From Saxidomus purpurata (Eukaryota; Mollusca; Bivalvia; Venerida; Veneridae): DNA of 64,000 nucleotides. Under the pieces are notes generated by a model. The model saw only the letters and a program-made list of their open reading frames with translations, made no database searches and was not told the DNA's origin. The translations under genes were made by a program, and so were the position numbers. Positions within the stretch are counted from its first letter, which is position 1. Each line of letters opens with the position of its first letter. Below, in pieces: positions 33,401 through 45,780 of this stretch. The stretch spans positions 24,532,175 through 24,596,174 of the forward strand of contig JAFMSR010000005.1 of assembly GCA_022818135.1 (NCBI GenBank), written 5' to 3'.

Positions 33401-35305
33401 AGCAATTTGCCTCAAATGTTAGAATTTTCAGTATTCAGGAGTATGTCGGTATAGCATTTCCATTCATATAGACAAAACAAGTTCTGTATGATAGCTGTTG
33501 ACTCTATGGAAGGCAAAACATCTCTAAGCCACCATATATGGCTTTATACATTAAACGTGTGGAAGAATATCCGGTTGATGACTTGGCAATGTCGATGAAA
33601 AAGGAAAACAAATATTGTTAAACTAGCAATCCTTGCAGTTATCATTTTTTTAGTATAAAACAATGTTGACTGTTGGCCTTGATAAAATATGAGTTGACAA
33701 GAATAGAAGTTGGGTCATCATGTAATCAAAGTGTTGCCATGAGATGACAAAGAAGTTTTTGTTAAAATAAAATATGCATGAGCGTCACAACAAAGGGGTG
33801 ACACGTTAAGAAAAGGAAAGTTTATTTATTTGTTTTAACGAAAGCACCTGTAGCAATCAATTCATCATGAAACTAATCAAATTATTGGTTTTGATGGTTG
33901 TTTGCTTAAGATGTAAAATGTGTCAAGAGTATGCCACTTTGGCGGTGTATAGCAGAACATTCAGTCCTCAAAATTGGGAAATATACCTCTTCTAATTCTG
34001 TCTTGTATAGTCACACGTATTCAATTGTGTTTCAGCTGATCCGGGTGATCAGTATATGGCTATTATTGATTTCTTTTGCTACATTGTTCCTCAAAATTGA
34101 GAAATATGTCAGGCAACACTAGTAAAGAAGTCATCTGTCAAGGTTGTCCTATTTCTTTTGCATGTGTATACATATGTGTATGCAAAAGTCATTTTGGTTT
34201 TAGATACAAACACTTTTATGGAAGTTTTTTTCTGTTATGAAAAATAAAGGACAACATATAAGCAAACTGAAGAAGAGCGACTTAAATATCATTCTAATGA
34301 CCTTGTCAATAAATTACATTAAATGACTAATTTTGCTTAGAATTTCTTCTTCAATGAATAAATTTTCAACTTAGTTAAAAACAAAAACAACATCAAACAG
34401 GGAATGCCACGCACCAAAAACGCAGCCCCCCCAAAACGAGCCCCACAAAGCGACACTGAAAGGAATATTTTACTGAAGTTATAAAGAGAACCGGATCTGT
34501 TTTGATGTGAATTGAAAAGATATCCATGATTTAACCATTACATCGTAACAGTTTACTAATTACTTGTGAAATATTACTTCAACGTCGTAGCTTTAGAAGA
34601 CGTTCTAAATATACACCGGAATAGCATGTAATTACTTTGAAAATATACTGCTATTCTTAGTGATGAGTATCGACCAATGTCTTAGAAGTTACAGAATTCT
34701 TATACGTTTTTAGTTTTTTCTGTTTATAGCTCTGGCAGCCAATATATATTAGCTTAGAAATATAAAAACATTGTAACGAGCAATTCGTCATATTTGACGT
34801 TTTGCATTCTTTTCAGTCTGAATAGCTCACAGCGTTATTCAGAAACAGTACCACATGCATGAACAAGGCCTTTCAATTGCATGTTCAGTCAATTACATTG
34901 AATGTCTTATATAACTTTAGATACGCACATATACTGAGTGTATAGATAGAAAAATAACTGTGTTCTATATACTCCAAAACAATGATGACGTATACTATTC
35001 TTTCATACTATGTCGCATCTTTACCGAAAAGCGTTGTCTGAGAGGTTTCTTATGTTTTTGCATTATCATTGATACTTTGTAGCATGTAATTTTGATTTAA
35101 TAAGTAATATGTTCATATAAATTACGTCTAAAAATCACATAAAGCCATCATGGTACTGGTACTTAAAGAGTAAATGAAATGTTTATTGCAGCATAGCACA
35201 CAGTTAAGCAGATGCACCACAACTCTTTACGGCAGATACATCACTCTGTATCATACAAATTATTTAAAATCTTATTACAGCGAGTGCTTTGTACATTTTG
35301 CTTTG
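33401..35305. other. AT-rich sequence with one 34 bp palindrome
   Basis: No genes are seen. See the separate entry for the palindrome at 34155-34188. Confidence 0.5.
34155..34188. repeat. 34 bp near-perfect palindrome with octamer-like ends
   Basis: CTTTTGCAT (34155-34163) and ATGCAAAAG (34180-34188) are exact inverted arms, and the middle 'gtgtatacatatgtgt' is nearly symmetric. The arms contain TTTGCAT/ATGCAAA, the POU-type octamer core. Whether any protein binds is unknown. Confidence 0.6.
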
Positions 35306-35673
35306 TTAAAGAGGCACTCCCTACATCTAGCAGATTATACTCTTGAAACGTAGATTATGTGTTCAATGAACGTAAAATGATATATGAATACAATTTCAAA
35401 GAAGAACCTATGGCGAAAAATGCCTCATTTTACCACAATTAATCAATATAGAGGCTTTCTGTAATAAATCGCATCCACCCATTAATTGTACAACAACAAC
35501 TCTACATAGATTATTGAATGGTTTACGGTACTGCAGTGTATTTTAAACCGCTGATTTTGTCAATAATGACTGGGAATGCATAGCTGAAACTTTTAGGTTA
35601 AGTTTTAATACTTCCAAAGATTATATCCATTTACGTTTTGGAGGTTATTCAGTTGACATCAGTTATAGGGTAG
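35306..35673 (-). mobile_element. TTAA-type MITE, copy D
   Basis: It starts TTAAAGAGGCACTCCCTACA (35306) and runs, inverted relative to copies A-C, to 'catcagttatagggta' near 35673. The far TTAA is not preserved. It matches copy C closely throughout. Confidence 0.75.
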
Positions 35674-36360
35674 TTTTGCTATTTGATCAGACCATTGTTC
35701 GTGAGTGTCTAAACGATATGTACTGACAATATTGAAGTGAAGGAAATGAAACGTTTGAAGGAAATGAAACATCAAAACATCTGATACTGTCTTGATATTG
35801 TCCTAAAACCATATATCTAGGGAACCTTATAATCATTTTATTTGGTTCGTTCAATAAAAGTGACTTTCACTGCAGATAATTGAACATCTGAATGGCTTTG
35901 ATTATATAAAAACGTCTTTTAATGCAAGTTAAGGTAGTGGTTTAAGGCTTTCGTCTCTGCAATTAAATATAATGTAACATAGCCATGCTGTCTCTTAAAA
36001 TATGAAATACAATAGAATGTATAGTTGCACGCTGATCACCAATAAAATTATTCGAGTTTTAAAGGAAGGACTTGTCGCGTAAAAATTAAGAATTCTCTTT
36101 TGATGGTCTGATATGCAAATATATATAATTACCAGCAAAATTGAAAAAAATAGTTATTGTGTAGTAATCCTGAACTTCAAGAGTAGAGACAAGCTCTTGA
36201 CTAGCAATTCTGAGGCATAAAGTTTATGCCATATATCAGTTAAATTGGTTCAACACCTCTTATAATTGTTTTTATGTTTTGATGTAGGTTTGTAAATTAT
36301 GTAAGATTAAACTTGCTGTATATTTAATGTTTTGCCCAAAAGTATACCCTGAAGGATATT

Positions 36361-38169
36361 AAAAAAAACATATAAGTTATACACTATCATTTTACTGCTG
36401 ATATACTTTTCTGCGAATTAACCGTTTATATGTTTATTGATGACCATCGTTTGAACGATAAGCAAATGTTGTTTTGATATTATTTTGCATTGTGATGAAA
36501 TTGATTGCTCGCTTTAATGTTGAATTTCACCGCAAGCCAAAGTTTATGTGCTATCCTTTTACTTTTAGACAGTAATTTGTTTGTGAAAATGATTTATTAT
36601 CGCATTGATAAAAATTTAAGCAGGAGAATGAGTCAAGCTACAAACATTTTGAGAAACATGAGGCTTGATTTGATTTAGATAAGCTGGAAAGAAGATAACA
36701 ATTTTCTAAAAAATGGTTTTACTTGTTGTTACAACCTATCGGTGAATTATTGTTAATCTGTATCTATCTTTGTCTGTTTGTAATATCAGCTACATTATTT
36801 ATGAACGAGTACAAACGATTTGTCACAACTAACGCATCGCCCTCTTCAGAATGTCAGAAATGCATTAGCTGAAATATTGACACTCGGTGGGACAGAAAAA
36901 AGTTACACATAATATATCATGAGCTACAGAAGGAAAGTGTTGTTTGTGTAAAAATATACAGTGTAGTGAAAGTTCCATTATCACTTTGGATGTAACTTTA
37001 CTTATCACTCTTATATCAGCCAAGATAGATATCTTACAAACGAAATTGACCGTTGTATGTTCGAGAAACATTTCTAAAATTTCTTTTTGAAATTCGACTG
37101 CACAATCTTTAAAAATAGCACAGCATTATCTAATGCTATTATAAATAAATAAGATATACTGTCTGAAAGTGCTGAAGAGTATAAACGGAACAATCTTGAT
37201 AGATAATGGTAATTGTAATTGGTAATTTCACATATCAAATGTCTAAGTTTTGGTTTCGGATACAATGTTTTAATTGTTTCATTATACGAATCTAGATACG
37301 CGCAGACAGGGCCACATATTTTCTTAATGTTTTCAATTTAAGCTACCAATATATTCGCTAAGCATAAGGTTCATTTGAAAATTAAACGCATGGATCGGAA
37401 AGCTGATATAGAAAACTGTGTGATAACACCAACGAATGAGGGTATTTCATTATTATGGCCCTTGAGACGCTTATGGCATTCAATACTTTGTATAAATTGT
37501 TTCTTATTCAAATGCTTTATGAAGAGCAGTTTAGGTATATCGTATATTTTATTGGTTAGTCTCATATTCTTACATTGCACGGTATATTACGCAATTATGT
37601 AACGCTGAAGGCAACAGGTTGAAAGAACGTAACTGTGATCAAAACAATGCACTTCGGATTAAAATAGCCTCATAAACAGAAGGTATAAAGAAGGTAAAAT
37701 ACACTATTTTCACACTGACTCTTATTCTGCTACGCAATTTAGCCAATGAAAACGCGTACTACTGAAAACCAGTGGCATTCAACACCGCAGTGCTTATATT
37801 TTCCATAATTCACTTAAAGGTCCAATGGCATATCTTTAAGGTTTAAGAGCAATGGCTAATAGTTTCCCAAACCGTTACCTTTTTTCCGCCAGCCTTAATA
37901 AATCTCACACATTTCTTATACTGAAATCTTTCTGTGACAATCGCTCATACGTTGTGTCAGCTGTCAAACTACTCAATAGACTTGTGTAAAAATGTATTTT
38001 GAACTATTTCCACCATCCTTTAATTCATATCTTCGGTTTAACTTTAGCCTCAGTCACACATTTAGGATTTTTACTCCCGTTCTTGATAGGACCATTCCCG
38101 ATTAAAATCTGTCAAAAGTATGATCAAGAGCTGGAAATTCAAACTTTATTAAAATTTGTGAAATCATTT
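36361..38169. other. AT-rich sequence, nothing recognised
   Basis: Short overlapping open frames near 37371-37602 lie on both strands and show no known motif. No RNA gene or repeat could be supported. Confidence 0.45.
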
Positions 38170-38720
38170 TCGACAAGACAATGAACCGACGCTGACGGAA
38201 GACATTCGGCAAGATCTGGACGGAATCTGGACTCAATCGGCAGGAAACGGCAATGAAGAATTTCTCCAGATTTTACCCGTTCCACAGGACACCGTCCAGA
38301 CAACAAAGGACATTGTTACGATTTTAATCCTTTACAGCGGAATCTGTCACGACATAGTCACAATTATAATCAAACTAGACAAAATCGGGTGAGTTTCCCG
38401 AATGTTACGGGACGCACCTAACTGTCGGGAGTGCTTAACCGACCTCTACGGACCATTCCCAATCCGTAGGACTCTTTTACGAACGTATACGACTGCGTTC
38501 AAACTATGATTGGACATTCCAGATCATTGAGGATAAGTAATCCGACTTTCACTTTTCGTGTCGTAGCGTTGTATGATCTCAAACGGGAACCGCATTAACA
38601 CCTCTACATACTATTTGGAATACTCCTTAATTATACGTTACGCTTTAAGCTAAAACGGACAATTACTTGTAAGATTAAAGTTACGAAGTACGATGTATAA
38701 ATAGGCAACTTTTTTGCATT
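38170..38720. other. Less AT-rich island of unknown origin
   Basis: Base composition and word use differ from the flanks: 'gacggaagacattcggcaag', 'tacgggacgcacctaact', 'ttcccaatccgtagg'. The plus strand holds an open run from about 38161 to 38382 without an ATG, about 73 codons, containing 'RQDLDGIWTQSAGNGNEEF' and 'DIVTILILYSGICHDIVTI'. I recognise no family. It may be an inserted element, an exon, or a SINE or TE body. The edges are not defined by any repeat I can see. Confidence 0.3.
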
Positions 38721-39253
38721 TTGGCCTACACAGTGTTAGAGTATAATGATTCGTTTTCTTTTTTGTATAGGAAATGAGCGAACAAACATCAAGAATCAGC
38801 AACTGTCACACTTTATACATTCTAATCCCTTGGAAAATTGAATTTTCGAAGCAAATACATTATCAGTCACAGGAAAAAATAAATTTAACACCGTATATAT
38901 CATTTTCAAAAGGCGAAAAGTGCAACTCTATTAGTTTCATTAAAAAAAATTATACACCTGACAGATGAAACTCAGCAAGTCTAATACCATTGTAGTATTT
39001 TACAAACAGCAAAGGAAACACGTTTGATAGCGTAATTAAACTGTCAGAAAGGAGACTAAACCCCGGACATATTGCAAGTTGATATCTCTGTCTTCTTTTA
39101 TCATAATAAACGATCATTTAGTCAATTTTACTGTTTATTTGCCATTTACCATCTATATAAGCTGAGTGTTTGAATGGGTTAAAAAGTATAATTGTAAATT
39201 GTCTGTGATGTTAAGGAATGAACTACAAACTAAACGTTTTCATGTAGAAATAA

Positions 39254-39560
39254 GTTTTTATTTGGATAGGAAACTTATTTTATAATTCGACTGATAAGGT
39301 TAAAGAGATAATTTTGGAAATTGCAAATGGTCTTGTAATTAGAATACTTTGACACATAATCTGATTAAAATCATTTGCTGAAAAACGCTACGCTATGAAG
39401 ATCGTGAACTTTAGTTAGATTGGGTGGCACATTAAAAATTGTAATTAATTTTATGTTAGCCAGTCTTTATTTAGATAAAAAAGTTATTTTAAAATTCGAC
39501 TGATTAGGTTAAAGAGATAATTTCGGAAATTGCAAATGGTCTTGTAATTAGGACACTGAT
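39254..39560 (+). repeat. Two-copy direct repeat, 209 bp apart
   Basis: About 85 bp starting 'tttttatttggataggaaac' recurs as 'tctttatttagataaaaaag'. Both contain 'ggttaaagagataatttt' (or 'atttc') and 'attgcaaatggtcttgtaat'. The landmark 'tcttgtaatt' is at 39331 and 39540. It is a local tandem duplication. Confidence 0.8.
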
Positions 39561-42500
39561 GAAACATTAAATTTTTCAATTAGTTTTACCATAGCCGTGC
39601 GAATTCGAGCAAAGAACTGTTATTAATACTGTAGCAATGCTATATCTGTTCCTCCATCTTATTTCATAAGAACTGATAAATTCGATACCATATTTGGCAT
39701 ATTAATAAAATAATTGACCAGAGTACGAAGAATATTTAAACAATTTGTTACATCGTTATATAAGAATAAAGTAAAGTGATTTTATACAACACAAGTAACT
39801 AGGCTTCTAAAGTTTTGCGACTCCTGGATAGCAGAAGAGCACTTACAGTTTGTCCTAATTTCTGATCCAATCAAATGCTCCATTTTCATTCGGAAAAGCT
39901 AGTAGTAGTTTCCATATTGACCCAATATCTTCAATTTAATTAAAAATAATTATTGCACTTTTTTTTCCAATTCGTGGGACTGTGACATTACAGTGCTAAG
40001 CTCCGCCCCAAATATCTATATATTTCAAGACAAATATATGTCTGTATATAGGACAAACTGTAAGCCGGTTATAGGTCAGTATTACAGGAATATAGAAACT
40101 TATTGCTATTCGGTTCGCTAACCATCACTCGAAATAAATTTGCTTTTTCCTGTAATATATACCTATAACTTATATGTATCATCTCGTGACTTACCGTAAT
40201 CATGTTACAACTACAAATATTATTATCATAACATAGTCTGTGTAAGGCAATAAGGAAAACACTTACCAACATTGAGTCTCAGTACAACTGACATTTTACA
40301 GATGACGTATTTATATGCCAAAATATACAACCCCCTAAAGAATAACTAAGGAATGCTTTGAAATCGGTTGATAACTATAAGTTTTAAAATTTTGAAGACA
40401 TTCTACGTTCAAGAGAATATAATAGACGAGTATAGATCTATTTCTTTATGTTATCTAAACAGATTTCATAAAATTTCAGTTCAGTGTAAGAACAATTTAC
40501 TTGAAGTGAAAAAATTGCACTAAATACGGCAGATGATATAGAAAAATTCAGCGTGACTCGTTCTGTTTACATTTAATAAACAAAATTGCTACAAACTCTG
40601 CGTTTAACAATAATTTGGAACGCGAGCTGTTATGACGTCAGAAAATGTGCCTTATGACGCACTAATTACTGTGTTCTTTAAATATAGCCCGCAATGCTTT
40701 TTGTGATATTCGTCTTGTTAGGTTCAAAATGATATCATGTAATTGTTGTTAATCGTCTGATAAACAATTTTACGCTAAGGAGGATCCATTTCAAATTAAA
40801 GCGAGGGGTTACTGACCAGTCACTGCATCATAACAATAACAAGCATAATCTGTGTTCATGTATAATCGAAGAATACACACAACTTGTTCCCTAGTGTGGA
40901 AATAATTACCATTCTAAAGTCTAAACATGCTTTATTTATACTGCAAATACTTTCATTTGAAATGTTTGTTATACTTTCATTTGAAATGTTTGTTATTTGA
41001 ATAAATGTTACAATAATGCAACAATCAATAATATTGCTTTACTTGTAGAAAGTTAAGATAAAGACGATTTCAAACAACCAAAATCGCCACCCGCCTCCAC
41101 CCCCTCCATTTAGTACAAGAAAAAACAGTACGGAAAATTTGAATACAGCAGTGCAATCAGAGCAGATAAAAACTCTTTTTGGATGAAATATTTATATGTT
41201 TATATCAATAATTTCATTGAGAACTTATCTATCAATTAGGGATTGTGAAATTAACAATAAGTCATGTTTGTGAACGAAGATTCTTAATAGGAGATTGTCG
41301 TTATACTGAAACGATAATTAAATCTAATATATCTAATAAAATTAAATTTACTGAAACTGTTTTAACTATGAAAGAGGTTCTGATTATATATCATCAAATT
41401 TCGTTGAACAACGCTTGTCACAAAGTTGACAGACGGGCCTTGATATCTATGAAAAGATAGTGACAGCATTTGTAAAGTTTGCACTTAGCTTTCCCCCCCG
41501 GAAGATACAATGCCCGGATTGGTTGAAATGTGTATTCGGTCGGATGTATTGATTCCCGAGCACAGACTTGTCTACGTGGTGCCCCATTTACACAGGAAAC
41601 ACCTTTGGTGCAGTTGACATTAACGGAGCCTTTACAAAGATGTTATTCGAAATGGCGAGGACAGTCTTTTTGTTATAGTAAAACGTGTTTTTCATCGTTG
41701 ATTGGTGTAAACGTGGTTAAATAAAAACGTGATTGAATCAGGACTTTCATTAAGACGTTTCCATTCTTATCATTTTTTACTGTTTATATTTTGTATTCAT
41801 CTTTGCAAATATTCATCACTGTAATTAAAGTTAAAATTTTGTAAATTGTTGTGCGTTTGATTACTCTGGTGTGTTTAGCCCCGACCATCCATCGTTACAA
41901 CGCTGTTAGTGTAAATCGCAGCAAGGCAGAACATCTATATGTGATATGATGTATTGTGTAGGTTTCATGACGTTGAATTAAAAATATCCTGAATACACTG
42001 TATCAAGATTATTTAAGAAGTTTTTTAAAACATTTTGAATTCAATGTCAATGGCTATAACAAGATATTTCGTTTTGTTTTCTATCACTGAGAAGAAATTT
42101 CTAATCTGTTTAGAAAATAACAACAAAAATTCCCTTAACTAGACATTATTTGGTCAACAACCACGTACTACTATTTTATAAAAAATAGTACATGTTCGGC
42201 AGTACGAGTGCTTCATATTGATATTTGTACAAGATAAAATCTAGTATAAATTCATCAACATACAACAATTCTTATATATCGTAGTATTGAAAGGACAGGT
42301 TTTATTGTTATTCGCTAGTTTATGGCAAGTAGAAATTTCCTTTTAAATGGTGGACAATCCCACATCGTTCAAGGTCAGGACTAGTACGCCTGTACTATGA
42401 ACAACTAAGCGGACAGTGTCCTCGTAAAAGGATTAACATATATTTTATCTGTTAAGAGCAATATTTCTGCCATTTATTAATAAATGACACATTCAATGAT

Positions 42501-43344
42501 CATAAAACTGTCATATTCCTACTCTGAGACACATGTTTAATGAAATTATGTCTATCTTACAATCTATAAGATATTTGCTACATAATGAATTATGGACCTA
42601 TAGGAAACAGAATATGGAAATAAGACCCCTAAGCGCACTCTTTGTGTAATTGATATGCAAGGAATATTCTTTGACAGTAAATAGGCACTGACATGCTCAT
42701 GATTGGCCATTGACAAAGAGTCTCCAAGCAAGAAGATTTTGACCTTCACATTATAAAACTGAGATCATTCATGCAACTCCCATATGGATATAAGTTCTAT
42801 CATCAAATGTATCTTTACTACTTTTATCAAATTTGGCTTTTAAGGTAAACTGAATCATTTATTATGGAAACTAAGTTTAATGATAAGTGTCATCGGATAT
42901 ATCAAAAGTAGTGTGCTTGTTCATTGTTAAAGAATGTTTAATTCAACGGTTGTTGTTCCTAAAAATTCCATTGAACACAGATTACATTCAGTTCTCACTA
43001 ACTCAGATAATTTATGTTTAAGACAATAATTGACTTAAAGCGCAATTCAAATACACTATTTTTCGTACAAAAAACAAACAAGTGTGATTTGCTTGATTTC
43101 ATTGAATTTGTAAGAATTACTGTTTTTGTGAAAGTGTCTGTGCAACAATTTAAAGCACTTGATATTGATAAATCTTTGTAACACTCTTTTAAGAAAGTTT
43201 GTCTAGCAAGCTGTTTAAATTCCACTTGTAAGGTTGATTTTGTTATTTTCAGCTTAATTTCATAAATTTAAACTAGAACACATATGTTTTAAAACTGAAC
43301 ATCAAATAACCATTACAACGTTGGTAGCCTTGTGCAGATTTATA
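39561..43344. other. AT-rich sequence with few features
   Basis: A perfect 24 bp tandem duplication lies at 40947-40994 (unit 'atactttcatttgaaatg' plus 'tttgtt'). Repeat epsilon is weakly visible at 42575-42660. The part at 41500-41720 is less AT-rich and has an open frame with several Cys but no ATG start and no known fold. No gene is called. Confidence 0.45.
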
Positions 43345-43694
43345 TACACTATAGTCTGACTGTTTTCCTCTTGGTTTTGGTCTCTGTCTTGACAATAAAC
43401 GTATATTACATGAACTGCGTGCAGTCAATCATGTTTTTCTACTCCATTTTACTTCATTACAAGTTTAGAGAAATATAATCAGGGATAATGGCGACGTTTT
43501 ATATAGTCCAGAAGTAATTTAAGAAGGTATCCAAAATTAATACGTCTGCTACAATAAGATTTTCTTAATTCTGCAATCTTATTTCTGTCAATATATATCG
43601 CTTAAACTTAATAACGGAACTTCACTCGACAAACAATGACATATATATTTTCAGTGCCAGACAGTTATATTTTGGCTATTTCGTTTATTACTGG

Positions 43695-44295
43695 AAATGT
43701 AGCATATGACTGCAGGAATATTTCTCCATGGCCGAGATGCTGGCTTGAAATCACGTAGCATATGATTGCAGAAATCTACCTCCATGGCATAGATGCTGGC
43801 ATGAAATTGAATCTGCCTCCATGTCCTAGATGCTGACTTGAAAACACGTAGCAAAGGATTGCAAGAACCTGCCTCAATGGCATAGATGCTGACTTGAAAA
43901 CACGTAGCAAAGGATTGCATGAATCTGCCTCCATGGCCGAGATGCTGACTTGAAAACACGTAGCAAAGGATTGCAAGAACCTGCCTCCATGGTTTAGATG
44001 GTGACTTGAAAACACGCAGCAAAGGATTGCATCAATCTGCCTCCATAGCCGAGATGCTGACTTGAAAACACGTAGCAAAGGATTGCAAGAACCTGCCTCC
44101 ATGGTTTAGATGGTGACTTGAAAACACGCAGCAAAGGATTGCATGAAACTGCCTCCATGGCCGAGATGCTGACTTAAAAACACGTGGCAAAGGATAGCAA
44201 GAACCTGCCTCCATGGCCTAGATGCTGACTTAAAAACACGCAGCAAAGGATTGCAAGAACCTGCCTCCATGGCCGAGATCCCGGCTTGCAATCAT
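43695..44295 (-). repeat. 56 bp minisatellite, about 11 units
   Basis: The landmark 'tgctgacttg' or 'tggtgacttg' falls at 43831, 43887, 43943, 43999, 44055, 44111, 44167 and 44223, exactly 56 bp apart. Earlier units at 43738 and 43794 and a last at 44279 are more diverged, and one has lost about 19 bp. Because 56 is not a multiple of three, a reading frame visits all three phases of the unit, and the minus strand is largely free of stops in all of them. That produces overlapping frames of up to 123 codons (43651-44022, 43776-44102, 44032-44214, 44106-44291) with a 56-residue super-period. I take these as by-products of the array, without evidence of translation. Confidence 0.9.
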
Positions 44296-45639
44296 TGTTT
44301 CGTTGTAACGTTTCATTCAGTGGGGCCATGGGTTTAAGCCTGCAGCCGGGCATGTCTCTTTATTTACAAAACTGGCAGTTTGTTATGGGAAAAGGTTTTA
44401 AGCACTAGTTCTTCCAGGCACGATGTTTCGGAAAACTGCCCACCTGTGAAAATAATTGAAAAACAACACCAGCTGAAATGGGTGTTTAACTCCCAGAAAC
44501 GAATAGGATTGCATGTCAGAAACATTGAGTTCGAGCTATTTATCAGTGTAGATGTGTTGTTGTTATAGTTTTTGTAGACATTTAGTACATCTTTTTTTAC
44601 CAACTACAACCACACGCATTGAAATATGATGAGTAAATCTCATTCGTCATATGTAAGAACATGTTAATTTGTTATGAATTTAGTCAGAGAATTTTAATCG
44701 ATAACACCTTTATACTGGCTAGTGAAAAAATAAAAAGATTCGTCAATAAAAAAATATTAAAAAATGAACATGAAAGTAGTATAAATCCTCAGACCAATAC
44801 ATTGTAATCATCTTCTTAAAGTTAATACGCCCTTAAAAGAGTTTTGATTTCGCTTGCATGTAAATACCAATATGTAGAATACCCTAGCTTTCAGTTAATT
44901 ACTGCAGTTGCGTATAATCATGTAAATGTTAACCCCAAAATTAAAACTTTCTCAATGAACATAATTTAAAGTAGTTTCTATCCAGATATACCAAAATACC
45001 GTAACATTCAGCTTACGGCTTTTCCCGTTAGACTAACATGATCTTTTTGTATGTATTCTATTGAAAAGATAATACAATTTTGTTTTTAATTCGTTTCAGC
45101 TAATGCCGTAACGTGTGCATATTAAGAGAAAGTCATCCATTTCTTACAAAGTACGGTCCATAAGGTTAGTAACGTTACACCATTTAAAATTGTATATTCT
45201 AAAGGTATATATATATATGACAATATTTCAACAACATCTTAAAATCTAACCAGTTTTTCATGCTATTACGTATAAACAATACCTACCTGTCAAAGATCTA
45301 TTGCAATGAGCATGTGATTATGCCGTATGAACTTGATTTTCTATCAAACAGATTTCGATGATAAAGAACAGAAGTGTACAGCATAAAAAACACGTTTTTT
45401 TCCGGACATTTGGTTGCCCCTTGATCTTGAAAAAGAAATTGCTCCTTGCATTTAAATTTGAACTTTGAATTTCGCCTTAGTGTTTCTGGTTCAAACAACC
45501 GGGCAAAACTATACATTTACAATATTTCTGATTTACTCAAAGTAATCTATAACCAAATCTCCCAAGTGATTGGCCTAAATGAATCAACAAATATCATTAA
45601 ATGGAATCTCCTATATTATATGGCACTAAAACATCATGT
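44296..45639. other. AT-rich sequence, nothing recognised
   Basis: It lies between the minisatellite and delta of U3. A short (TA)n lies near 45206. No gene could be supported. Confidence 0.45.
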
Positions 45640-45780
45640 CTAGGAGACCATGTAATTGTTTAATACTGTACGTTAACCAAACTGGCAGTTAGTACAATTA
45701 ATTAAACATCTAAATGATTTATAATCAAATAAAATGTCTTCACGTGACACTTAAGTGGCAGAATTAGGCCTGTTATCTTT

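Larger units (their letters stand above)
30240..36360 (+). repeat. Duplicated unit U2 (alpha, beta, gamma, delta), expanded by insertions
   Basis: Alpha (about 30240-30500), beta (about 30505-30650), gamma (about 31080-31460) and delta (about 35790-36130) are in the same order as in U1. The alpha-to-delta distance is about 5.5 kb instead of about 2.4 kb. The extra length between gamma and delta holds a MITE fragment (31625), a 92 bp tandem array (32073), MITE copies C and D, and unrecognised DNA at 33.1-35.3 kb. Gamma shares 'aataaatgatgtaataaagc' with U1. The open frame 30532-30798 crosses beta and is not kept in other copies. Confidence 0.6.
43345..45780 (+). repeat. Duplicated unit U3 (alpha, beta, delta)
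   Basis: Alpha (43345-43590) has 'actccattttacttcattac', shared exactly with 30342, and 'tggcgacgtttta'. Beta (43610-43700) has 'acggaacttcactcgacaaa' and 'cagtgccagacagttata'. It is cut short after 'ttactggaaatgtagca', where a 56 bp minisatellite begins. Delta (about 45640-45780) has 'ttaaacatctaaatgattta' and 'aaaatgtcttcacgtgac', equivalent to 22560 and 35880. Gamma was not recognised here. Confidence 0.55.

Noticed and set aside
41500..41724. Cys-containing frame of about 64 codons
   Set aside because: It has no ATG start, no signal peptide, and no Cys spacing I recognise as a family.
43651..44291. Repeat protein encoded by the 56 bp array
   Set aside because: The several overlapping frames are each explained by the period; there is no start context and no sign of selection.
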